A DNA stretch of 64,000 nt from Methylobacterium sp. Leaf99 (GTDB lineage Bacteria > Pseudomonadota > Alphaproteobacteria > Rhizobiales > Beijerinckiaceae): assembly GCF_001422375.1 (NCBI RefSeq), contig NZ_LMMU01000001.1, positions 558,223 through 622,222 of the forward strand, in the 5' to 3' direction. The number at the start of each line of letters is the position of its first letter. Position 1 is the stretch's first letter. The notes beneath the pieces are model-generated. The model made no database searches, was not told where the DNA came from, and saw nothing but the letters and a program-made list of their open reading frames with translations. A program made the position numbers and the translations under genes. Shown here in pieces: positions 1 through 8,748 of the stretch.

Positions 1-234
1 GGCGAGGTAGGGATCGGCCGGGGCGATCATGAGGTGGACGTCGAACGGCTTGGTGCTGTGGGGCCTGAGGGCCTTCACCACGGCGGGGCCGAAGGTGAGG
101 TTGGGCACGAAATGCCCGTCCATGACGTCGAGGTGGATCCAGTCGGCGCCGGCCTCCGAGACGGCGCGCACCTCCGCGCCGAGCTGGGCGAAATCCGCCG
201 AGAGGATCGAGGGCGAGATGATCGGGCTGGTCAC
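1..234 (-). CDS. rpe: ribulose-phosphate 3-epimerase, N-terminal part
   Basis: This gene runs off the left edge, so only about 78 N-terminal residues are visible. They show the hallmarks of ribulose-5-phosphate 3-epimerase: an opening [11 protein letters not shown] strand, then [19 protein letters not shown], which carries the metal-binding His and Asp of the TIM barrel, then DVHLMI. The enzyme interconverts ribulose 5-phosphate and xylulose 5-phosphate in the Calvin and pentose phosphate pathways. The likely start is GTG at 234 (V-T-S-P-I-I). It lies 72 bases downstream of prkB on the same strand, so it probably belongs to the fbp-prkB operon. Confidence 0.9.
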   Translation of the reverse strand, partial: MTSPIISPSILSADFAQLGAEVRAVSEAGADWIHLDVMDGHFVPNLTFGPAVVKALRPHSTKPFDVHLMIAPADPYLA

Positions 235-306
235 GGTTCTGTCCTCTCGGGCGCGCGGCGCCCTTCAACGCGTGCGGCGTGCGCCTCACGCCAGGCGGTG
301 CGGTTC

Positions 307-1167
307 CTACGCCATACGGCGCTTGCGCTCGACGAGTTGCATGATGATCGGGGTCAGGATGAGCTGCATGGCGAGATCGAGCTTGCCGCCCGGGATCACG
401 ATGGAGTTCGCCCGGCTCATGAACGAGCCCTGGATCATCGAGATCAGGTAGGAGAAGTCGATGCCCTTGGGGTCCTTGAACCGGATCACCACGAGGGATT
501 CGTCGGCGGTGGGAATCCACCGGGCGATGAACGGGTTCGAGGTGTCCACGGTCGGCACCCGCTGGAAGTTGATGTCCGTCCAGGTGAATTGCGGGCAGAT
601 GGTCTGCACGTAGTCGGGCATCCGCCGCAGGATCACGTCGGTGACGGCCTCCGTCGAGTAGCCCCGGGTCGAGCGGTCCCGGTGCAGCTTCTGGATCCAT
701 TCGAGGTTGATCACCGGCACGACGCCGATCTTGAGGTCGGCGTAGCGGGCGAGATCGACGTTGTCGTCGACGACGCAGCCGTGCAGGCCCTCGTAGAACA
801 ACAGGTCGGAGCCCGACGCGAAGCTCTCCCACGGGGTGAAGGTGCCGGGCCGCGTGCCGTAGAGTTCCGCCGCGGCGGCGTCGTGGACGTAGTGCCGGGT
901 ACGGCCCGTGCCCGATTCGGCGTAGGTGCGAAAAACCTCTTCGAGTTCGGGCAGGAGGTTGGCGCGGGGCGCGAAGTGACTCAGCGTCGGCTCCGCCGCC
1001 ATGGCCTTGCGCATGGCGATGCGGTCGAGGGCGTGGAACGCGTCGCCCTCGATGTAGACGGCGCTCACGTCCTCGCGGCGAAAGATCTGCTCGAAGGTGT
1101 TGCGCACCGAGGTGGTGCCCGACCCCGACGAGCCCGTGACCGAGATGATGGGATGACGCGACGACAT
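307..1167 (-). CDS. prkB: phosphoribulokinase
   Basis: 286 residues, the usual size of bacterial class I phosphoribulokinase. It makes ribulose 1,5-bisphosphate from ribulose 5-phosphate and ATP, the step that commits carbon to RuBisCO. The N-terminus has a P-loop (GSSGSGTTS) followed by the family signature region (IEGDAFHALDR, LLFYEGLHGCVVDD), and the C-terminus is typical (IVIPGGKLDLAMQLI). The ATG at 1167 gives a start matching the family (MSSRHPIISVTG). The fbp stop codon is only 23 bases upstream on the same strand, so the two are co-transcribed, with rpe following. The neighbouring divergent cbbR supports Calvin-cycle use. Confidence 0.95.
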   Translation of the reverse strand: MSSRHPIISVTGSSGSGTTSVRNTFEQIFRREDVSAVYIEGDAFHALDRIAMRKAMAAEPTLSHFAPRANLLPELEEVFRTYAESGTGRTRHYVHDAAAAELYGTRPGTFTPWESFASGSDLLFYEGLHGCVVDDNVDLARYADLKIGVVPVINLEWIQKLHRDRSTRGYSTEAVTDVILRRMPDYVQTICPQFTWTDINFQRVPTVDTSNPFIARWIPTADESLVVIRFKDPKGIDFSYLISMIQGSFMSRANSIVIPGGKLDLAMQLILTPIIMQLVERKRRMA

Positions 1168-1190
1168 GCGTTCTGGCCCGACGACCCCCT

Positions 1191-2249
1191 CTAGCCGCGC
1201 ATCAGGCCGCGCTGCCCGAACAGGGGCGAGCGGCCGGCGGCCGGATTGCGGCCGCCATAGTACTTCGCCACGCACGCGACCTCGTCGGCCGAGCCGAAGA
1301 TCAGCGGCACGCGCTCGTGGATGCCGGTGGCGCAGATGTCGAGGATGCGGCGCTCGCCGTCGATGGCGCCGGCCCCCGCCTGCTCCATGAGGAAGGCGAT
1401 GGGGGCGGCCTCGTAGAGGAGGCGCAGGCGCCCCTGCGCGTAGCCCTTGCGGTTGTCGCCCGGGTACAGGAACACGCCGCCGCGCAGGAGCACGCGCTGG
1501 GCGTCGGACACGAGGGAGCCGAGCCAGCGCATGTTGAAGTCCTTGTCCAGGGGGCCTTCCGCGCCGCGCAGGCAATCCTCGATGTAGGCCTTCACGGGGG
1601 TGTCCCAGTGGCGGGCGTTGGACGCGTTGATGGCGTATTCCTTGGCCGCGGCCACCACCTCCATGCGCGGGTGGGTGAGGCGGAAGACGCCCTCCGCCCG
1701 GTCGAGGGTGTAGGTCTGCGTGCCCTGGCCCAGGGTCAGCACCAGGGAGGTGGCCGGGCCGTAGGTGACGAAGCCGGCAGCGAGCTGCAGCGTGCCCGGA
1801 CCCGTGAACGAGCCGAGGGGATTCTCCGGCGTCGAGGCCGTGGGGCGGATGCCGAAGATCGAGCCCACCGCCATGTTGACGCCGATGTTCGACGAGCCGT
1901 CGAGGGGGTCGATGGCGACGGCGAGGGGCGCGCCGGAGTTGAGGAGCATCACCCCCTCCGCCTCCTCCGAGGCGACCTCCGACACCGGCGCCCCGCGCAG
2001 GGCCTCGGTGAAGCGCTCGTGGGCGAAGACGTCGAGGAATTTCTGGACGTCGCCGTCGCTGTTCTGCTCGCCCTGCGCGGCGAGGTCGCCGGCGAGGGCC
2101 CCGCGCCCGATCACCGTGCTTACCTCGATGGCCGCGCGCGCACAGGCTTCGATCACCTTGGCGACATCGGCCAGACCCTGATCGGCGGCGACGGCGGCGG
2201 CGAGACACGCATCGAGGCGAGACCCGATCTCCAGAGACCCCATCGACAT
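1191..2249 (-). CDS. fbp: class I fructose-1,6-bisphosphatase
   Basis: 352 residues. Hydrolyses fructose 1,6-bisphosphate to fructose 6-phosphate in the Calvin cycle and gluconeogenesis. The metal-binding signature IDPLDGSSNIGVN is present near residue 115, followed by the substrate-site region (YPGDNRKGYAQGRLRLLYE). The start is the ATG at 2249: it has an AAGGTGAG ribosome-binding site a few bases upstream, whereas the longer frame would need a TTG at 2267 that would swallow this site. It is first in the minus-strand cbb operon, followed by prkB and rpe, and diverges from cbbR. Confidence 0.94.
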   Translation of the reverse strand: MSMGSLEIGSRLDACLAAAVAADQGLADVAKVIEACARAAIEVSTVIGRGALAGDLAAQGEQNSDGDVQKFLDVFAHERFTEALRGAPVSEVASEEAEGVMLLNSGAPLAVAIDPLDGSSNIGVNMAVGSIFGIRPTASTPENPLGSFTGPGTLQLAAGFVTYGPATSLVLTLGQGTQTYTLDRAEGVFRLTHPRMEVVAAAKEYAINASNARHWDTPVKAYIEDCLRGAEGPLDKDFNMRWLGSLVSDAQRVLLRGGVFLYPGDNRKGYAQGRLRLLYEAAPIAFLMEQAGAGAIDGERRILDICATGIHERVPLIFGSADEVACVAKYYGGRNPAAGRSPLFGQRGLMRG

Positions 2250-2439
2250 CGGCTCACCTTCCCTCAAAACTCATCATCCGCACGCGGGCCACCGCCCGCT
2301 TCGCGCGCCCGTCTCCTTGCCACGACAGGACCTGACCACGATAGGGCCTGGCGCAACCGGAGCGCCAGACGGCGCGTCCCCATGAAACAAGGAATTTGAA
2401 AAAACTTGCGGGCGGTTCCAAAAAAACTAAAACCAGCCC
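2250..2439. promoter_or_regulatory. divergent fbp-cbbR promoter region
   Basis: 190 bases between the divergent fbp operon and cbbR. The half next to cbbR is markedly AT-rich for this genome (about 2385-2435, with runs of A), as expected for a promoter. LysR-type CbbR proteins usually bind T-N11-A sites in this position and autoregulate. I could not pick out one convincing inverted site by eye, so the operator itself is inferred from gene arrangement. Confidence 0.5.
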
Positions 2440-3396
2440 ATGCGCAACCTGTCCCTGAAACAGCTCCAGGCCGTCGCGGCCGTCGCCCGCCTGGGCACGA
2501 TGACCCGAGCGGCTCAGGAACTCAACGTCACCTCCGCCGCCCTCTATGCCCGCATCCGCCAGCTGGAGGAGGAGGCGGGCCTGCTCTTGTTCGACCGGAC
2601 GCCCACGGGCCTCCGGCCCACGGATGCGGGCCGGGAGATGCTGTGGGCCATCGACAGCATCAACACCGTGCTGGAAACCTGTGCCGACCGCCTGGAAACC
2701 CTGAAGGGCGGCGCCGGCGGGCGGGTCGCCATGGGTGTGGTCTCCACCGCGAAATATTTCGCGCCCGGCATCATTTCCGGGTTCGTCGGCACGCATCCGG
2801 CCGTGGAGATCAACCTCGCGGTGGGCAATCGCGGCACCATGGTCGAGGCCCTGCGCAACTACGAGATCGATTTCGCCATCATGGGCCGGCCGCCGCGGGA
2901 TTTCGCCATCGAGGCCGAGACCTTCGGCGTGCATCCCATCGTCATCGTCGCCGCCCCGAGCCACCCCTTCGCCGGCCGGACCCGGTTGACCCGCGAGGAT
3001 CTGGCCCAGGAATCCTTCCTCGTGCGCGAGGAGGGCTCGGGCACCCGCACGGTGTTCGAGGAATTCATGAACGGCATCATGATCAAGCGGGCGCGCCTCG
3101 GCATCGATGCGGGCTCCAACGAGACCATCAAGCAGGCGGTGATGGCGGGGCTCGGCATCGCCCTCATCTCGGCCCACACGGTGGCGGCGGAGCTCGGGAG
3201 CGGCCGCCTCATCCTCCTCGAGGTCGACGGCCTGCCGATCCGGCGCGACTGGTACGCCGTGCGCCGGGCCGACAAGGTGCTGGGCCCCGCCGCCGCCGCG
3301 TGCTGGGACTACGTGGTCAAGGATGGCGGGCGCTGGCTGCCCCAGCTCGCCCTGGCCCACCGGGTCTCGGCGGTGACCGCGGAGTTCGAGGCGTGA
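2440..3396 (+). CDS. cbbR: LysR-type regulator of Calvin cycle genes
   Basis: 318 residues with a classic LysR layout: an N-terminal winged helix-turn-helix (LKQLQAVAAVARLGTMTRAAQELNVT begins at residue 5) and a C-terminal effector-binding domain of the periplasmic-binding-protein fold, including the GSGTRTVFE loop seen in CbbR. CbbR activates cbb operons in response to metabolites such as ribulose 1,5-bisphosphate or NADPH. It is divergent from fbp-prkB-rpe, the standard arrangement. The stop overlaps the next gene's GTG start (GTGA at 3393-3396), so the oxidoreductase downstream is translationally coupled. Confidence 0.9.
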   Translation: MRNLSLKQLQAVAAVARLGTMTRAAQELNVTSAALYARIRQLEEEAGLLLFDRTPTGLRPTDAGREMLWAIDSINTVLETCADRLETLKGGAGGRVAMGVVSTAKYFAPGIISGFVGTHPAVEINLAVGNRGTMVEALRNYEIDFAIMGRPPRDFAIEAETFGVHPIVIVAAPSHPFAGRTRLTREDLAQESFLVREEGSGTRTVFEEFMNGIMIKRARLGIDAGSNETIKQAVMAGLGIALISAHTVAAELGSGRLILLEVDGLPIRRDWYAVRRADKVLGPAAAACWDYVVKDGGRWLPQLALAHRVSAVTAEFEA

Positions 3397-4613
3397 GCGC
3401 CGGCGTGGTGGTGGTGGGCGCCGGCCAAGCCGGCTTCCAGCTCGCCGCCTCCCTGCGCGAGGCCGGCTACGCCGATCCCGTCACGCTGATCGGCGACGAG
3501 GCGGACCTTCCCTATCAGCGCCCGCCCCTGTCGAAGGCCTACCTCGCGGGCAGGACCGACGCGGCCGGCCTCGAACTGCGTCCGGCCGCGTACTTCTCCG
3601 ACCACCACATCCGCCACCGCCCCTCCCTGCGGGTCGCGTCCATCGACCGGCCCGGACGGCGCCTGCTCTGCGCGGGCGGGGAGGCCGTGGCCTACGAGCA
3701 CCTCGTCCTCGCCACGGGCGCGCGCAACCGGGTGCTGCCGGTGCCGGGGGCGGACCGGCCCGGCGTGTTCCAGCTGCGCGGCCGCGCGGACGCCGACGCG
3801 CTGAAGGCGGCCCTCGGCGAAGCGCGCGCCGTCGCCATCGTCGGGGCCGGCTTCATCGGACTCGAATTCGCCGGCATCTGTGCCGCGCGCGGCCTCGCCG
3901 TCACGGTGATCGAGGCGGCCGACCGGCCGATGGCGCGGGCGGTCTCGACCGACACGGGCGCGTTCTTCGTCCACGCGCACGGGGCCGCCGGCATCCGTTT
4001 CGTCTTCGGGTCGGGCGTCGTCGCCGTCGCGGGGGCGGAGCGGGCCGAGGCCGTCCATCTGAGCGACGGCACCGCCATCGCGGCCGACCTCGTCCTCGTC
4101 GGCATCGGCGTGGTGCCGAACCAGGAGCTGGCCGAGGCGGCCGGCCTCGCGGTCGGAGACGGCATCCTGGTCGATGCGTTCCTCGCCACCGACGACCCCG
4201 CCGTCTCCGCCATCGGCGATTGCGCCCGGGCCCCGAGCCGCTTCGCCGACGGTGCGCCCGTCCGGATCGAATCCGTGCAGAACGCCCTCGACCAGGGCCG
4301 CTGCCTCGCCGCCCGCCTCGCCGGTCGGCCCGCCGCCTACGACGCGGTGCCGTGGTTCTGGAGCGACCAGGGCCCGCACAAGCTTCAGATCGCCGGTCTC
4401 GCCACCCCGTCGGACCTGGCCGTCGTCCGACCGCTTCCGGCGGGGCTCTGCGTGTTCCGGTTCCGCGACGGCCGCCTGTCCGCCGTCGAGACGGTGGACC
4501 GCCCCGGCGACCACATGGCCGCCCGGCGCATCCTCGCGCAGGGCCGCGCCCTGAGCCCGGAGGACGCGGCGGACCCGGGCCACGATCTCAAGGCCCTGGC
4601 GACGGGACGCTGA
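3393..4613 (+). CDS. FAD-dependent oxidoreductase, ferredoxin-reductase type
   Basis: 406 residues. An N-terminal FAD-binding Rossmann motif (VVVVGAGQAGFQLA), a second dinucleotide motif for NAD(P)H near the middle (VAIVGAGFIGLEFAG) and the FAD-contacting ISAIGD-type segment (VSAIGDCARAP) place it in the pyridine nucleotide-disulfide reductase superfamily. The C-terminal reductase domain (PWFWSDQGPHKLQIAGL) matches rubredoxin/ferredoxin reductases of Rieske oxygenases and P450s. There is no CxxxxC redox disulfide. The GTG start overlaps the cbbR stop. Its electron acceptor is not evident, as no ferredoxin lies nearby. Confidence 0.85.
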   Translation: MSAGVVVVGAGQAGFQLAASLREAGYADPVTLIGDEADLPYQRPPLSKAYLAGRTDAAGLELRPAAYFSDHHIRHRPSLRVASIDRPGRRLLCAGGEAVAYEHLVLATGARNRVLPVPGADRPGVFQLRGRADADALKAALGEARAVAIVGAGFIGLEFAGICAARGLAVTVIEAADRPMARAVSTDTGAFFVHAHGAAGIRFVFGSGVVAVAGAERAEAVHLSDGTAIAADLVLVGIGVVPNQELAEAAGLAVGDGILVDAFLATDDPAVSAIGDCARAPSRFADGAPVRIESVQNALDQGRCLAARLAGRPAAYDAVPWFWSDQGPHKLQIAGLATPSDLAVVRPLPAGLCVFRFRDGRLSAVETVDRPGDHMAARRILAQGRALSPEDAADPGHDLKALATGR

Positions 4614-4721
4614 CGCTCGTCCGGGCGAAGACAATCGGCAGGCATGATCGGCAACCTTGTGCCGATGCGACGAACAACGCACGGTGAGACAAGGATTTTC
4701 TGTCTCGTGGAGATCGGCAGG

Positions 4722-5975
4722 ATGACGGGGGTTCTAGAGACACCGTTCCGGATCGAGCCGTGCTTCTACGAGAACGACATCCCGCGGGGCTTGGCCGATC
4801 TCACCACGAGCATCCACGCCGCCGCCGCCGATCTTGGGCGGGGTCTGCATCCCCATGCGGCCTCCGAACTCGCCGAGTTCGTGCGCGTGATGAACTGCTA
4901 CTACTCGAATCTGATCGAGGGACACGACACCCGACCCAAGGACATCGAGCGGGCCTTGGCCGGGGCGGAACTGGACGAGACCCGGCGCCCCCTGGCCCTG
5001 GAGGCCCGCGCACATGTCGAGGTCCACCGTGAGATCGATGCCCTGTACCTTGCCGGCAAGCTTGCTTCGCCCACCTCCACCGCGTTCATTCAATGGGCGC
5101 ACCGTCGCTTCTACGAGGCGATGCCCGACACGTTCAGAACCGTCGGCCTTCCCGGCGGACGGACCGGCGCGGTCGTGCCGGGCGCCTTCCGCAGCCGACC
5201 CGATGAGGACGTGGTTGTCGGACGACACCATCCGCCCTCGTCCGAGGTCGTCGCCCCCTTCATGGATTACTTCGCCGGACGCTTCGGCATGGCTGAGGCG
5301 TGGCCGAGTGTCCGGCTCATCGCGATGGCGGCGGCCCACCATCGGCTGAATTACATCCATCCCTTCATCGACGGGAACGGTCGCGTGAGCCGCCTCGTCT
5401 CGCACGCCATGGCTTTGAAGTCCGGCATCGGCGCGGGCGGTCTCTGGTCGATCTCCCGTGGCTTGGCGCGCGGGCTCAAGGAGAGGAACGAATACAAGCG
5501 GATGATGGACCATGCCGATACGCCGCGCCAAGGCTCACGCGATGGTCGCGGAAACCTCTCGGAGGCCGCGTTGCGCGAGTTCTGCGAATGGTTCCTATCC
5601 GTCGTCCTCGATCAGATCCAGTTCACCGCAGCGGCCTTCAGGCTCGACACGCTGGAGTCCCGCTATCGGAAACTCCTTGCCGACCTCGGATACGACGCAC
5701 GGTCCGGCGACCTCGTTTCGACCGTCATCCGCTACGGCGAGATGGAGCGCGGCAAAGCATCTTTCCTCCTGGGTACTTCGGAGCGCACCGCACGCACCGT
5801 GGTGTCCCGGTTGGTGGCCGGGGGATTTCTGAAATCGGGCACCCCGAAATCACCGGTGCGCGTCGCCTTTCCCCTGGACTACCGGGATCGACTCTTCCCC
5901 AATCTCTTCGCGGATCACTGGATCGACGCGCCCGAGCCCCCGGCCTTCAGGCTCGGAGGCCGAGCCGCGTCCTGA
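4722..5975 (+). CDS. Fic/DOC family AMP-transferase with built-in inhibitory motif
   Basis: 417 residues from the ATG at 4722, which has GGAG nine bases upstream; an in-frame ATG at 4644 lacks a good site. The Fic catalytic loop HPFIDGNGRVSR starts at His213, matching HPFx(D/E)GNGRxxR, so it should transfer AMP (or another nucleotide) to target proteins. Residues 62-67 (SNLIEG) match the (S/T)xxxE(G/N) inhibitory helix; Glu66 would block ATP binding, making this a class II, self-restrained Fic protein. The C-terminus looks like a winged helix (LLGTSERTARTVVSRL), common in this subfamily. It stands alone with no antitoxin gene. Confidence 0.88.
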   Translation: MTGVLETPFRIEPCFYENDIPRGLADLTTSIHAAAADLGRGLHPHAASELAEFVRVMNCYYSNLIEGHDTRPKDIERALAGAELDETRRPLALEARAHVEVHREIDALYLAGKLASPTSTAFIQWAHRRFYEAMPDTFRTVGLPGGRTGAVVPGAFRSRPDEDVVVGRHHPPSSEVVAPFMDYFAGRFGMAEAWPSVRLIAMAAAHHRLNYIHPFIDGNGRVSRLVSHAMALKSGIGAGGLWSISRGLARGLKERNEYKRMMDHADTPRQGSRDGRGNLSEAALREFCEWFLSVVLDQIQFTAAAFRLDTLESRYRKLLADLGYDARSGDLVSTVIRYGEMERGKASFLLGTSERTARTVVSRLVAGGFLKSGTPKSPVRVAFPLDYRDRLFPNLFADHWIDAPEPPAFRLGGRAAS

Positions 5976-5978
5976 CCG

Positions 5979-6329
5979 TCAGCGATCGTTCTCCGTGGTC
6001 AGGGCGCCGAGGCGGGTGCCCTCGTCGCCGCCCCGGCCGCTCAGGCGGACACCGGCCGAGCCGTCCTCGGCGAACACCACGCCCGCATTCATCAGGGCGC
6101 TGCGCAGGGCCTCGATCTGGCCGGAGGCGAGGTCGCCCGTCCCCGCTTCGAAGCCCGTCACCACATCCTCGCCGAGGCCGACCTTGGCGGCGAGGTCGCC
6201 CGACGACCAGTCGAGGAGCGCGCGGGCCGCGCGCGACTGCGCCGGACTCATGGTGTTCGGATTCATGCCACTCGAATTCATGCCGCTCGAATTCATGCCG
6301 CTCGCCCCGCCCTCGTCCGATCCCGTCAC
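5979..6329 (-). CDS. XRE-type helix-turn-helix regulator with repeated N-terminus
   Basis: 116 residues from a GTG at 6329, chosen because GGAGG lies seven bases upstream. The conserved core begins at SPAQSRAARALLDWSSGDLA and reads as a short Cro/C1-type helix-turn-helix (LAAKVGLGEDVVTGFEAG). The N-terminal extension contains three copies of a five-residue GMN(S/P)(S/N)-like unit encoded by 15-base tandem repeats. A shorter start at the ATG at 6251 would remove the extension but has no visible ribosome-binding site. The target genes are unknown. It converges on the Fic gene, three bases away. Confidence 0.7.
   Translation of the reverse strand: MTGSDEGGASGMNSSGMNSSGMNPNTMSPAQSRAARALLDWSSGDLAAKVGLGEDVVTGFEAGTGDLASGQIEALRSALMNAGVVFAEDGSAGVRLSGRGGDEGTRLGALTTENDR
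6261..6305. repeat. three 15-base tandem repeats
   Basis: Three copies of attcatgccRctcgM at 6261-6275, 6276-6290 and 6291-6305, differing at one or two bases. Each unit is 15 bases, so copy-number change keeps the XRE reading frame and adds or removes five residues. Each repeat also carries an in-frame ATG on the minus strand. Confidence 0.85.
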
Positions 6330-6616
6330 CGTGGTGCCTCCATCCGCTGTTCCGGCCCTGATGCCTGACCCGACAACGGAGGATATGCGGCTTCCGTTCA
6401 ACCCGAACCGGTGCGATGGCCGGTGGACGGCCGGAAAACGCCCTTCACGGGGCCTTGACCATATTTGTGCTGGAATCTTATCCGATTGGCCCTGGCGCAG
6501 GCTCGCTCCGCGACAGGTCTCGCGCGCTTTCGCGCCGCGCAGTCCCCACGGGAAGCGGGCGAACTACGTCCACCGACGCGGCGCGTGCGCGCTTGAACTT
6601 GAGAAGGGCCCCGAGG

Positions 6617-7120
6617 ATGAGAGCGATCCTGATCGCCGCAATGGCCGGTGCCATCGCGGCCCTTGCGGTCACCACCGCGACGCGGGTGCAGGCCCAGATG
6701 GGCGGCAACGTCACCGGCTTCGGCAAGGACGCCCGCGAGAAGCCGGAGAAGAAGCAGTACGTCCCCGGCGCCAAGGCGCAGGAGAAGATCTTCCCCCTCG
6801 ACGCGACCTGGACCGCCATCAGCCTCAACGGCAAGGTGTTCAGCGGCAACGACCGGCCGAGCTTCATCGTCGACAAGCAGTACCGCGCCCGCGGCTACGG
6901 CGGCTGCAACACCTTCGCGGCGACGGCCTTCCCGCTGAAGGACCAGCACCTCGCCGTCGGCCCCCTCGCCCTGACCAAGAAGCCCTGCGACAAGGGCCTC
7001 GGCGCCAGCGAGCAGGATTTCTTCATCGCGCTCCGCACGGCCGGCCAGTGGGACCTCGTCGGTTCGCAGCTCGTCATCAAGAGCCAGAAGGGCGAGTTGC
7101 GCTTCGACCGGGCTCTCTGA
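6617..7120 (+). CDS. secreted META-domain (HslJ-like) protein
   Basis: 167 residues. A signal peptide (MRAILIAAMAGAIAALAVTT, cleavage after VQA) precedes a META domain: LDATWTAISLNGK at the start, then the YGGCNTFAA segment and LTKKPCD, with the two cysteines expected in this fold. META-domain proteins are periplasmic or lipoprotein-anchored; the family includes HslJ, linked to novobiocin resistance, but its biochemical role is unclear. The start ATG follows GAGG. It stands as a single gene. Confidence 0.75.
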   Translation: MRAILIAAMAGAIAALAVTTATRVQAQMGGNVTGFGKDAREKPEKKQYVPGAKAQEKIFPLDATWTAISLNGKVFSGNDRPSFIVDKQYRARGYGGCNTFAATAFPLKDQHLAVGPLALTKKPCDKGLGASEQDFFIALRTAGQWDLVGSQLVIKSQKGELRFDRAL

Positions 7121-7262
7121 TCGTCGCCCGTTCTCCGCGCGGGTTTTCGCCGCCTTCGCGTTAAGCCGGTATTGAGGACGATCCGGACTCCCCGGCCCGG
7201 GTTTACCCCTCGTTCAACGCCCCCGGCGCCTGCTGCCCCCCATGGCAGGCACGGGGAACCCC

Positions 7263-7436
7263 ATGGGAACGCGACTGGAATGGACGACCGGCAGCCAGGG
7301 CTTGCGGCACGGCGCACGTGAGGACACCCGCTACACCTTCCTGTCCGGCCCGCATCCGAGTGCCCTCGTCATCGCTTCGGCGAGCGGAGCCTTCGCCACC
7401 CTCGCCGTCCTGTGCGCCGCCCTCCTGCGGGCCTGA
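7263..7436 (+). CDS. small membrane protein, unknown
   Basis: 57 residues, with a polar N-terminal half and one C-terminal hydrophobic segment (ALVIASASGAFATLAVLCAALL), so probably a tail-anchored inner membrane protein. I chose the ATG at 7263, as a GGGGA lies before it; an in-frame ATG at 7242 is possible. No family is recognised. Its stop codon lies inside a palindromic tandem repeat. Confidence 0.45.
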   Translation: MGTRLEWTTGSQGLRHGAREDTRYTFLSGPHPSALVIASASGAFATLAVLCAALLRA

Positions 7437-7460
7437 GGCCCGTGCGGGCCTGAGGCCCGT
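7427..7460. repeat. tandem 17-base palindromic repeat
   Basis: Two perfect copies of gcgggcctgaggcccgt (7427-7443, 7444-7460) and the start of a third. Each unit can fold on itself (gggcc-tga-ggccc). The first covers the stop codon of the small membrane protein, so it may act as a weak terminator or be a simple repeat expansion. Confidence 0.7.
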
Positions 7461-7488
7461 GCGGGCGTGATCCGCCCCGCCTGACGCC

Positions 7489-8613
7489 GTGCGGCCCGCC
7501 CTCCACGTCATCTCCGGCCTGCGCACGGGCGGGGCCGAGACCATGCTGGTCGCCCTGTGCGGCGCCCTGACGGCGGCGAGCATGCCCCAGCACGTGGTGA
7601 GCCTGACCGGCGACGGGCCCAACGCCGCCGCCCTGGAGCGCCTCGGCGTCACCGTCCACCGCCTCGCCCCGCGCGGGGCCGCCGGGTCCGCCCTCGCGCT
7701 CATCCGCCTCGCCCGCCTGATCCGGTCCCTCCGTCCGGCGGTGATCCAGGGCTGGCTCTACCACGGCGACCTGTTCGCCGCCGGCGCGCACCGCCTCGCC
7801 GGCGCACCGCGCGGAACCCTCCTGGCCTGGGGCCTGCGCAACTCCGACATCGATCACGCCCGCTACGGCCGGCTCCTCGCCATCGGCCGGCGCCTGTCCG
7901 GCTGGCCCGGCCTCGTCGTGTCGAACAGCCAGGCGGGGGCGGATTTCCACCGGGCCGAGGGCTACCGCCCGCGCCGCCTCGCCGTCATCCCCAACGGCAT
8001 CGACACGGCCCGATTCCGGCCCGATCCCGCCGCCCGCGCGGCCCTGCGCCGGGAACTCGGCCTGCCCGACGACGCCGTGGTGGCGGTCCACGCCGCCCGC
8101 CTCGATCCGATGAAGGACCACGCCACCCTCCTGGCCGCCGCGGCGCGCCTGCCGGACCTGCGGTTCCTCCTCGCCGGCGAGGGGACGCGGGGCCTCGCCC
8201 TGCCGGGGAACGCCCTGGCGCTCGGCCGGCGCGACGACTTCGCCCGCATCCAGGCCGCCGGGGACATCGCCGTGTCGTCCTCGGCCTTCGGCGAGGGGTT
8301 TTCCAATGCCGTGGCCGAAGGCATGGCCGCCGGGCTGATGCCGGTGGCGACATCCGTGGGCGATGCCGGCGCGATCCTCGGCGGTCTCGGCCGCCTCGTG
8401 CCGCCCCGCGATCCGGCCGCCCTCGCCGACGCCCTCGCCGGCGTCGCGGCCCTGCCGCCGCCGGTCCGCCGGGCGGCGGGCCTCGCGGCCCGGGCGCGAA
8501 TCGAGTCGACCTACGGCGTCGGGGCCATGGCCGAGCGGTTCCTGGCCGCCTGGCGCGGGGCGGGCGCGGGCCTGGAGAATGAAATTCCCCCTTCGGCCCG
8601 CCGGGCGACATGA
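7489..8613 (+). CDS. glycosyltransferase, GT4 family
   Basis: 374 residues with the GT-B fold of family 4 (WecG/RfaG-like) transferases. The N-terminal domain opens with LHVISGLRTGGAETML, the usual GGAE donor loop region. After a linker, VIPNGIDTARFRPD marks the second domain, and SSSAFGEGFSNAVAEGMAAG is the EX7E-type nucleotide-sugar motif. It should transfer a sugar from a nucleotide donor to a lipid or polysaccharide acceptor at the cytoplasmic membrane. The GTG start at 7489 has no strong ribosome-binding site. No polysaccharide cluster surrounds it, so the product is unknown. Confidence 0.85.
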   Translation: MRPALHVISGLRTGGAETMLVALCGALTAASMPQHVVSLTGDGPNAAALERLGVTVHRLAPRGAAGSALALIRLARLIRSLRPAVIQGWLYHGDLFAAGAHRLAGAPRGTLLAWGLRNSDIDHARYGRLLAIGRRLSGWPGLVVSNSQAGADFHRAEGYRPRRLAVIPNGIDTARFRPDPAARAALRRELGLPDDAVVAVHAARLDPMKDHATLLAAAARLPDLRFLLAGEGTRGLALPGNALALGRRDDFARIQAAGDIAVSSSAFGEGFSNAVAEGMAAGLMPVATSVGDAGAILGGLGRLVPPRDPAALADALAGVAALPPPVRRAAGLAARARIESTYGVGAMAERFLAAWRGAGAGLENEIPPSARRAT

Positions 8614-8748
8614 AGTTTCCAGGCCCGGAATGAAACCCTGGCGAGGGAGAAGATTTCCCTTTGCGCGCAGGCTGTTGCCGATTGCCTCGCTCCCGTCGAC
8701 GCGATATCTCCCGGCCCGACACCGAAACGCCCGCGACAGGAGATTCCC

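Noticed and set aside
2406-3392. Open frame continuous with the ferredoxin-reductase-like gene, suggesting a 735-residue fusion
   Set aside because: It is the shadow of cbbR in another frame; the product lacks any protein character before the Rossmann motif, and a GTGA junction gives a normal start.
8614-8748. Possible sulfur-related riboswitch before cysK
   Set aside because: I could not find SAM-II or other known consensus elements, only short chance repeats.
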